The position numbers and the translations under genes were made by a program. A DNA stretch of 64,000 bases from JAFAGX01 sp035623255 (GTDB taxonomy: Bacteria; Acidobacteriota; Terriglobia; Terriglobales; Acidobacteriaceae). The stretch is from assembly GCA_035623255.1 (NCBI GenBank), contig DASPTU010000060.1:7961-71960 (forward strand), written 5' to 3'. The first letter of the stretch is position 1. Every line of letters starts with the position of its first letter. The notes beneath the pieces were generated by a model, which was given only the letters and a program-made list of their open reading frames with translations, did not search any database and had not been told where the DNA came from. This document shows, in pieces, positions 58,408 through 64,000 of the stretch.

Positions 58408-60384
58408 CTACTTGGCGGCAGACTCGGCTTTTGGCCTGGCGGATGCGTCGATTACGGCAACCGAGATCAAACCGGTAGCCTCGGCAGGCACAAAGTTGTA
58501 AGCCTCCATAGTGATGGTTCCTACCGGGCACCGCATGGCACACAAACCGCATCGGATGCAGCGTGTCTCGTCTTTCAACATGGCGGATCCGGTAATGATT
58601 CCTAACTCGGCGGCGGCGATCTCATTCAGCTCAACTCCGAAGCATCCCTGGTTGTCGCGAATGTGCTGAACTGTTTCATCCGTGAACTCAATGCGATCAA
58701 GGGAAACCAATTCCAGGCAGTTCTCGGGGCAAACATCGACGCAGCCGCCACAAAGAATGCATAACGTGCCATCCTCTTCGTAGCCCTCGAAAACAGTGTT
58801 GACCCAGCAGTGCAGGCAGCGCTGCGCCTCCTCCATGGCGGATTGCGCGTCGTAGCCGACCTCGACTTCAGTGACACCGGTACGACGTTCCAGCGGAAGC
58901 ATGGGCACAGGCTGCCGATTGATATCCAGGAAATCGAGCGGCATGGCATGACGGCGTAAGATTTCGACTTCCACAATCGGCTCGGGATGCTTGTGGCCGC
59001 GCAGGTATTCATCGACTCCGATCGCGGCACGCTTGCCGTCAGCGACGCTGTCGATAATCAGTCTTGGCCCAAAGACACAATCGCCGCCGGCAAAGATTCC
59101 TGGAGCGGAGGTCATGAGCGTCCGAGGATTGACCGCAATCAAACCACGCGGTGAAATTTCGACTTTGTCTTCGGGGTTCAGGAAATCCAGGCGCGGCGCC
59201 TGCCCAATCGCCATGATGATGGTGTCGCAAGCGAGTTGGCTCTCGCTTCCGTCGTAGAAAGCAGGATTGAAACGCCGGTTCTGATCGAAAACCCACTTGG
59301 TGTTCAGGGTCTCAAGAGCCGTCACCTTTCCATCTTTGCCCACGACCCGCTTTGGCCCCCGACCGGGATAAAGTTTGATACCCTCAGCCTCGGCTTCTTC
59401 GATCTCTTCGAGAGCGGCAGGCATTTCATCCCGTCGCTCCAGGCACACAATGTTGACCTCCCGTGCGCCCAGGCGCAGAGCGGAGAGTGAGATGTCCACC
59501 ATTTCCCGTGTGGCGACTGCCGAGACGTTTTCAATTGACGGAACCGCTTCCTCGACACCCGCGGCGTGCTGGCGAATCACCTCTCTTGCCGCCGAGCGGG
59601 CCACGTCCATGGCAACATTTCCGCCGCCAATGACGATGACCTTCTTGCCAATTGTGAACTTGTAGCCGAGATTTACATTAAGCAGAAAATCGATGCCTTT
59701 ATGTACTCCATCCAGGTCAACTCCCGGAATGCTCAAGTCACGGCTGCGATGCGCACCGACAGAAATCAGCACGGCGTGAAACCCTTGATGGCGCAAATCG
59801 GAAATCGCAAAATCGCGCCCAGCGGCGTGGTTTAGCTTGAGTGTAATGTTGCCAGTTTCGAGGATTTCGCGAACCTGCGCTTCGACGACATCTCTGGGCA
59901 GGCGATATTCAGGAATCCCGAGATACAGCATTCCGCCCGCGACCGGAGCAGCCTCAAAGATCGTTACCGAATAGCCCATTAGCGCCAAATCATGTGCTGC
60001 GGAAAGCCCTACTGGTCCGCCACCAACTACTGCCACTTTGTAGGGCAACTTCTCGGCCAACCGGCCCAGGTTGACGTTGACAGCGTGCTTCGATTCTGGC
60101 CCATACTGCTCAGTTAGAAATCTTTTCAACGCGCGAATAGAAATTGGGCGGTCAATTTCGCCGCGACGGCAAGCGGATTCACAGGGGTGAGCACAAACAC
60201 GCCCGCATATTGAAGCCAGCGGGTTTGGCTGGCGGGCAAAATGATAGGCCTCTTCAAATCGTCCCTCTGCAATCAGAGCCACATAGCGACCAGCGTTGGT
60301 ATGCGCCGGACAGGCCATCATGCAAGGAAAATTTGTGTTCAGCCAGTCGACGTCGACTTTCTTTTCTCTGTAGCGCCTTAGCAT
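58408..60384 (-). CDS. GltD-like NAD(P)-dependent FeS flavoprotein with ferredoxin domain
   Basis: The 658-residue protein resembles the glutamate synthase small subunit/dihydropyrimidine dehydrogenase N-terminal module. It has N-terminal FeS cysteines (CMMACPAHTNAGRY; CGRVCAHPCESACRRG), an FAD site (VAVVGGGPVGLSAAHDLAL), an NAD(P) site (VIVIGGGNVAMDVARSA) and two C-terminal [4Fe-4S] motifs (CILCGGCVDVCPENC; CIRCGLCAMRCPVG). Encoded directly before the Rieske and cytochrome b genes, it can link NAD(P)H to the complex. No glutamate synthase large subunit is nearby, so amino-acid synthesis is unlikely. Confidence 0.9.
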   Translation of the reverse strand: MLRRYREKKVDVDWLNTNFPCMMACPAHTNAGRYVALIAEGRFEEAYHFARQPNPLASICGRVCAHPCESACRRGEIDRPISIRALKRFLTEQYGPESKHAVNVNLGRLAEKLPYKVAVVGGGPVGLSAAHDLALMGYSVTIFEAAPVAGGMLYLGIPEYRLPRDVVEAQVREILETGNITLKLNHAAGRDFAISDLRHQGFHAVLISVGAHRSRDLSIPGVDLDGVHKGIDFLLNVNLGYKFTIGKKVIVIGGGNVAMDVARSAAREVIRQHAAGVEEAVPSIENVSAVATREMVDISLSALRLGAREVNIVCLERRDEMPAALEEIEEAEAEGIKLYPGRGPKRVVGKDGKVTALETLNTKWVFDQNRRFNPAFYDGSESQLACDTIIMAIGQAPRLDFLNPEDKVEISPRGLIAVNPRTLMTSAPGIFAGGDCVFGPRLIIDSVADGKRAAIGVDEYLRGHKHPEPIVEVEILRRHAMPLDFLDINRQPVPMLPLERRTGVTEVEVGYDAQSAMEEAQRCLHCWVNTVFEGYEEDGTLCILCGGCVDVCPENCLELVSLDRIEFTDETVQHIRDNQGCFGVELNEIAAAELGIITGSAMLKDETRCIRCGLCAMRCPVGTITMEAYNFVPAEATGLISVAVIDASARPKAESAAK

Positions 60385-60411
60385 TTATGTGCTTGTCATC
60401 CGGAGTTGAAC

Positions 60412-60450
60412 CTTGTTAACAAGCCGAGGGAGTGGGTGCATACCACTCCC
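60412..60450. repeat. Palindrome and hairpin between copper protein and flavoprotein genes
   Basis: A perfect 12-bp palindrome CTTGTTAACAAG (60412-60423) lies beside a hairpin with an 8-bp stem, GGGAGTGG/CCACTCCC (60428-60435 and 60443-60450). On the minus strand the hairpin comes right after the copper-protein stop and is not followed by a T run. It may be a processing site, partial terminator or operator within the cluster. Confidence 0.5.
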
Positions 60451-60457
60451 CGCGAAC

Positions 60458-61039
60458 CTATTTGCTGAGTGTGAAATCGAGTTTCGCGCTTCCGCTGACA
60501 TTGACCGGCTTAGATTGGTTCTTGGCCCCTTCGTGCCAGGCAACGAGCGTATAACTGCCGTCGGGAACGTCTTTGATTTTGTAATTGCCACTGTCGTCGG
60601 TTTCCGCAAAATACGGCGTAGGACTGACGACGAGATAACCTGCCATTTCGGGATGTACATTGCAGAGCAGAGGCACGACACCCGGTTTGTCGAAGGTAAA
60701 CGAGCGCTTCTCCCCCTTCGGCCAGGTGCCGAGATTGTGGCCAGCTTTCTTGTCGCCGCCGACAGAACTCCAGAAGACGTTGTGTTGCACATTGTCGCTG
60801 TTCAGGAAATCAACGGTTGTGCCCTGTTGCACGACCAGAATGTGCGGCTCAAACAGCAGTCCCTTTTGATCCATGACGGGATGGTCTTTGGGAGCAGGAA
60901 ACGTTTTACCCTGAATTGTGTCCACGTAAACCACCGACTTGCCCTTCATCCCGCTCACTTTGCCCTCGATGTCGCCAGCCCACGCCGACATGCACAGCCC
61001 GGCGATCGCCACCATTAAAATGAATGCATTGAACCTCAT
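60458..61039 (-). CDS. Blue-copper (cupredoxin) protein with CnaB-like domain
   Basis: The 193-residue secreted protein has a signal peptide (FILMVAIAGLCMSAWA) and a cupredoxin domain with type 1 copper ligands: His86 (VQHNVFW), then Cys126, His129 and Met132 (CNVHPEM). After residue 140 comes a short CnaB/carboxypeptidase-regulatory-like domain (TDDSGNYKIKDVPDGSYTLV). It is a likely periplasmic one-electron carrier between the porin-cytochrome and the Rieske/b complex, or its oxidase. The two-domain form also occurs in acidobacterial and planctomycetal proteins of unknown function. Confidence 0.82.
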   Translation of the reverse strand: MRFNAFILMVAIAGLCMSAWAGDIEGKVSGMKGKSVVYVDTIQGKTFPAPKDHPVMDQKGLLFEPHILVVQQGTTVDFLNSDNVQHNVFWSSVGGDKKAGHNLGTWPKGEKRSFTFDKPGVVPLLCNVHPEMAGYLVVSPTPYFAETDDSGNYKIKDVPDGSYTLVAWHEGAKNQSKPVNVSGSAKLDFTLSK

Positions 61040-61077
61040 TGCGTTTTTCTCCTTTTAACTTTGTGCGTAACTGCGCT

Positions 61078-62427
61078 CTAGAAAAGAAACTTTGCATCTA
61101 GATAGATCGCATTATTCGCGCTCGCGTTGCGGCCCGTGCCGTCATAGTTGGTTCCGGCGCCGTTGAACCGCGTGTATCCGGTGTATTGAGCACCGAGCTG
61201 CAGATTCTGCCACGGCCAATACGAGAAATTCGCGATATACCCGTCATTCTTAGGGTTGCCGTTGACGCTCCCGCTCGGCGTATACAGCAAAGGATTGACC
61301 GTGCCGCTGGTATCAAACCAGCCGAAAGTGGCTGAGGCGCGGTTGCCGAAATGCCACTCGGCATTGGCCATCACCGTGTTCAGATGGTTGTTTCTCAGGC
61401 TTGCGGCACCCGAAGCAAAGCTCGCCAGCAAATCTGATTTTTCGTGGATATACGTGGCACGGAAAGAAAGCACATCTCGTCTGAACATGGTCTGATCAAT
61501 CTGAGTGTCTACAGCCCAGTCGGTGTACTCATCTTCCAGACCAGTTATAGCGCCAGGCGTGGACTGCAGGTGGATTCCGTACGTTCCCACCTCCCACTGC
61601 GTCTTGGCGGTTGACGTCTGCCAGGCAGCCCGCCAGTATGGAGCAAGCCCGCGGATGTTGAAGGAAAAGTTGGTGCCCGGGTTTGGTTGCGGGCCGCCGA
61701 CGTGTTCAGAGCGATAGCCTGCGAAATCGAGATACAAGTGGTTGTTCCACATGGCGTAGCCTCCGAATCCAGCCACATCCTGTGCCAGGCCACCATCAAT
61801 GATCGGCGCGGCGGTGGGAGTGGGCGCGAAATCGCTGGCGATCCATGGGAAGCCCCATGCTGGCGTGGAGTTCCAGAGGTCCTCGACGGTGGGATTGTTA
61901 TTGAGATTTAAACCCCACACCAGTTCCTTGCCACCCACCTTTGTCTTGTTCGCGTAGCGTATATCTGTGTTATCGCTGGTGAAATGGTCATCTTGCGTGT
62001 CGTAAGTGACCTGAACGAAGCTGCCGACATGGGTTGTCCACGCTCCGGAAAGGAAGAGCGAAATGTCTTGGGGAAATTCAAAACTGCCATTCTGGGTAGT
62101 CGGCACGGGTGATTTGATCGAGGTGAAAGAGGCCTCAAGCATCACCGAGAGAGGCAAAGAGCTGAGAATATCAAGCGGTGCATGCTCCTTGGCTGCATTG
62201 GACTTAATGACTTGGGTTTGATCCCCCCGATCAACGTAACCCAGCAGCTTGAATCTTCTTCCGGCAGGGTTGAGTTCTGGAGGGTTGTAGTGACAGCCGC
62301 TGCATGCCAATCCCGTCTGCCGCGCATAGCTGGGAACGGCCATCAGATTGGGAGGATTAAACGCGGCAACAATTACGAAAACCAGAATAGCGACTGCTTT
62401 AAGCAAAAAAAAGACTGCTTTCCTCAT
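61078..62427 (-). CDS. Cyc2-like outer-membrane porin with monoheme cytochrome domain
   Basis: The 449-residue protein has a signal peptide (KAVAILVFVIVAAF), a single heme site CSGCH (Cys42, Cys45, His46) in SYARQTGLACSGCHYNPP followed by LNPAGRRFKLLGY, and then a beta-barrel-like region ending LDAKFLF with terminal Phe. This is the layout of Cyc2, the fused cytochrome-porin of iron oxidisers, whose N-terminus has RQT...CxxCH...LNxFGRxFKxxGY. Residues differ (PAG instead of AFG), so it could be a relative with another role. AAAAGGAG before the ATG fixes the start; an upstream in-frame codon would add 18 residues. Confidence 0.75.
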   Translation of the reverse strand: MRKAVFFLLKAVAILVFVIVAAFNPPNLMAVPSYARQTGLACSGCHYNPPELNPAGRRFKLLGYVDRGDQTQVIKSNAAKEHAPLDILSSLPLSVMLEASFTSIKSPVPTTQNGSFEFPQDISLFLSGAWTTHVGSFVQVTYDTQDDHFTSDNTDIRYANKTKVGGKELVWGLNLNNNPTVEDLWNSTPAWGFPWIASDFAPTPTAAPIIDGGLAQDVAGFGGYAMWNNHLYLDFAGYRSEHVGGPQPNPGTNFSFNIRGLAPYWRAAWQTSTAKTQWEVGTYGIHLQSTPGAITGLEDEYTDWAVDTQIDQTMFRRDVLSFRATYIHEKSDLLASFASGAASLRNNHLNTVMANAEWHFGNRASATFGWFDTSGTVNPLLYTPSGSVNGNPKNDGYIANFSYWPWQNLQLGAQYTGYTRFNGAGTNYDGTGRNASANNAIYLDAKFLF

Positions 62428-62905
62428 CTGTATGCTCCTTTTCCTCTCGCACTCTATTTGGGCGATAGAATTTTTTCCCAATTCGACTGGCTTGATCTGA
62501 AAAACTTGGGCGGTATTTTGGTCTTATGAATCACCCTTCCGCTGTGGGCTGGCTCACGTACGGATGTGACGTACGTCACCCTGTGAGGTCGCAGATGAAA
62601 GTGAGATGTTTCCGCGCTTGAACACGAAACGCGGCACAGCTTTTATTCAGGGAAGACAACTTGCGCGTTCTGGATGACGACGTGGCAGAGTTCGAGTCTC
62701 CGCGCGGCCCGGCCTGTTAAAGTCGTGCCGCGATCTTCCAGATTGCCTCTCCGGTAGGTGTTTGAAGAGATGGTGAGCGCGGAAGGAATCGAATCCGCGC
62801 TGAAACGTAAATTCAACAACATGCAGGACCTCGGATGGCACCTAAGTATATGAAAAGCAGTTTAAGCGCAGACAAACGGATCGCGCATTGGATCGCAGAA
62901 TTCAA
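62428..62905. other. 478-bp intergenic region at the head of the respiratory cluster
   Basis: No convincing gene is present. The part near 62.57 kb holds a CRP/FNR-type palindrome. A short plus-strand frame (62771-62854, 27 codons) and a 64-codon minus-strand frame (62647-62841) have no family resemblance. Part of 62640-62870 may be a gene remnant, but I cannot identify it. Confidence 0.5.
62565..62580. promoter_or_regulatory. CRP/FNR-type palindrome upstream of the Cyc2-like gene
   Basis: TGTGACGTACGTCACC contains the perfect 14-bp palindrome GTGACGTACGTCAC and matches nine of ten conserved bases of TGTGA-N6-TCACA. It is about 138 bp upstream of the porin-cytochrome start. TAAGAC on the minus strand (62521-62526) could be the -10 of an activator-dependent promoter. 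Confidence 0.55.
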
Positions 62906-64000
62906 TCATGAGCCACTCACCGTGACCGTAAACTGAGTCGTTTGCATGGCTGTTGGTGTTGAGGTGGGAGCTGCTGTAACAGTGATTGTGTAGATTGTTG
63001 GAGTAGAACCGCCGGTCCCTCCGTTTCCGCCACTACGTGAATTACCTCCACCCGTGGCTCCGCCGCCGCAAGCGGGCACGAATGCGAACGCAAAATACGT
63101 GACCACCAAAGCAATTGTCCTAGCCCGTATGTCGCCATGGAATCGAGTTCTCGCCTGGGGAAGAAGGACTATTGTCACCATCCCGACCCACTCCAGCAGC
63201 AAAGGCCATCGCGAGTTCACTGATGCTGCCAAGCTTCTCTGGAAAAGATTAGCGTTCCCGATCATCGCCGAGGAGGCGGTGGTCTTAACGGTAAGAGTTG
63301 CGTTCGAGGGATTCTTTCCGTCAAGCGTAACCTTCGGGGGCGAGATGCTGCAATTTGTGCCAGCTGGTGAACCGCTACAAGCAAGTGAAACCTGTTGGTT
63401 AAAGCCGTCAACAGGTCCTACCGTAAGCGCAAATGTAGCATCTTGTCCCGGTGACACAGTCTGAGTACTTGGTGAACCTTGAAGTGAAAAACTCTGACCT
63501 ACGCCCGAAAGCGGAATGACTTCAGGCACGAGCAAAGCGTTATTAAGAATGATGAGTACTCCTGATTCAGAATTCGGCTGACTGGGCGCGTATGTCGCTT
63601 GAATTGTGCAGTTTGCACTTGGAGCAATAGCTTGGCTGCAGTTGTTTGTCTGCGAGAAGTCATGTGCCGGATAAGTGACATCGTTAGCCTCAATGCCTGA
63701 CAGGACTAACGGCGCAACGCCGTTATTCGTCACAGTGATAGTCTGTGACGAGCTTTTTCCGCCCACCACAACACCGCCGAAATCAATGCTCATGGGTGCC
63801 ACGGCGATGCCAGGCGATGGTTGGTTCAGAAGCTTTGTCACAAAAGCGTTAGAGAAACCGTTCAACTGTTGTTGCAGCGCGTTGAATGTGGGAAAGTCAG
63901 GAGTGCTTGTAGACCCTGCAACATAGACATTCCCGGATAGGTCAAGCGCGATTCCGTTACCTTGATTGCCGCCATAACCGAGGCTGCCGCCGCCCAAGTA
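62906..64000 (-). CDS. Secreted SBBP/HYDIN-type repeat protein (partial)
   Basis: The gene runs off the right edge; 364 C-terminal residues are seen. They begin with an SBBP beta-propeller repeat (GIALDLSGNVYVAGSTSTPD), continue with a HYDIN/ASPM-type Ig-like domain (PMSIDFGGVVVGGKSSSQTI; VTNNGVAPLVLSGIEA), then another Ig-like repeat region (FALTVGPVDGFNQQVSLACS) and a hydrophobic segment (TIALVVTYFAFAFVPACGGG) before a Gly/Thr-rich tail. Such proteins are common extracellular or cell-surface proteins in Acidobacteriota. The role is unknown. Confidence 0.82.
   Translation of the reverse strand, partial: YLGGGSLGYGGNQGNGIALDLSGNVYVAGSTSTPDFPTFNALQQQLNGFSNAFVTKLLNQPSPGIAVAPMSIDFGGVVVGGKSSSQTITVTNNGVAPLVLSGIEANDVTYPAHDFSQTNNCSQAIAPSANCTIQATYAPSQPNSESGVLIILNNALLVPEVIPLSGVGQSFSLQGSPSTQTVSPGQDATFALTVGPVDGFNQQVSLACSGSPAGTNCSISPPKVTLDGKNPSNATLTVKTTASSAMIGNANLFQRSLAASVNSRWPLLLEWVGMVTIVLLPQARTRFHGDIRARTIALVVTYFAFAFVPACGGGATGGGNSRSGGNGGTGGSTPTIYTITVTAAPTSTPTAMQTTQFTVTVSGS

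Noticed and set aside
62640..62830. Possible tRNA, from gttcgagtc- and ttcgatt-like T-loop motifs on the two strands
   Set aside because: No acceptor or anticodon stems can be paired around either motif.
1..64000. CRISPR arrays, insertion sequences, prophage genes, rRNA genes
   Set aside because: No regularly spaced direct repeats, transposase or phage proteins, or rRNA-like sequence were recognised on either strand.

Overview
The window looks like a chromosomal segment of an Acidobacteriota bacterium, probably class Terriglobia. The evidence is three very large Oar-type TonB-dependent receptors with an N-terminal carboxypeptidase-regulatory domain, Tat-exported glycoside hydrolases, paired TPR and ASPIC/UnbV proteins, and a secreted SBBP/HYDIN-type repeat protein. 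This is inferred from gene families only; there is no rRNA or tRNA gene here to confirm it.

Layout. (1) 1-16.1 kb is motility and regulation. On the minus strand there is a flagellar filament block (two glycosyltransferase/methyltransferase genes and a TPR glycosyltransferase, then flagellin, fliD, fliS). On the plus strand flbD overlaps the first of two complete stator pairs, a MotC/MotD-like pair and a MotA/MotB-like pair. Regulators follow: an OmpR-type response regulator, a stand-alone histidine phosphoacceptor (DHp-like) protein, an NtrC-like AAA+ protein with no DNA-binding domain, and a full NtrC-type regulator. (2) 16.2-19.9 kb holds a TonB receptor whose upstream region has a good Fur-box match and a perfect TGTGA-N6-TCACA (CRP/FNR-type) site. 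(3) 20.1-52.6 kb is an arabinose/galactose (arabinogalactan-type) utilisation locus. It has galK-galT, a LacI-family regulator, an L-arabinose operon (araD, sodium/sugar symporter, small membrane protein, L-fucose/arabinose-isomerase-family protein, araB, exported galM), Tat-exported GH51 and two GH127/GH146-like beta-L-arabinofuranosidases, an aldo/keto reductase, two TonB receptors, two paralogous TPR proteins, two paralogous ASPIC/UnbV proteins and a HAD phosphatase. (4) 52.9-53.4 kb has a small VOC protein. (5) 53.7-62.4 kb is an eight-gene minus-strand respiratory cluster: a Cyc2-like porin-cytochrome, a blue-copper protein, an NAD(P)-type FeS flavoprotein, a Rieske protein, a split b6f-type cytochrome b, an octaheme cytochrome c and a cytochrome lipoprotein. 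(6) The right edge is cut inside a secreted repeat protein.

How it works together. The 20-52 kb locus reads as a self-contained system: outer-membrane uptake by TonB receptors, periplasmic release of L-arabinose by GH51/GH127, import by the SSS symporter, and catabolism through isomerase, AraB and AraD, with galactose handled by GalK/GalT. A 14-bp palindrome (consensus AGTAAACGTTTGCT) recurs seven times in intergenic DNA of this locus only, including between galK and lacI. In three or four cases it lies 9-18 bp downstream of a TTGACA-17-TATAAT-like promoter. This strongly suggests one LacI-type regulon. The respiratory cluster could couple an outer-membrane cytochrome and a copper protein to a b6f-like complex and to NAD(P); the direction of electron flow cannot be decided from sequence.
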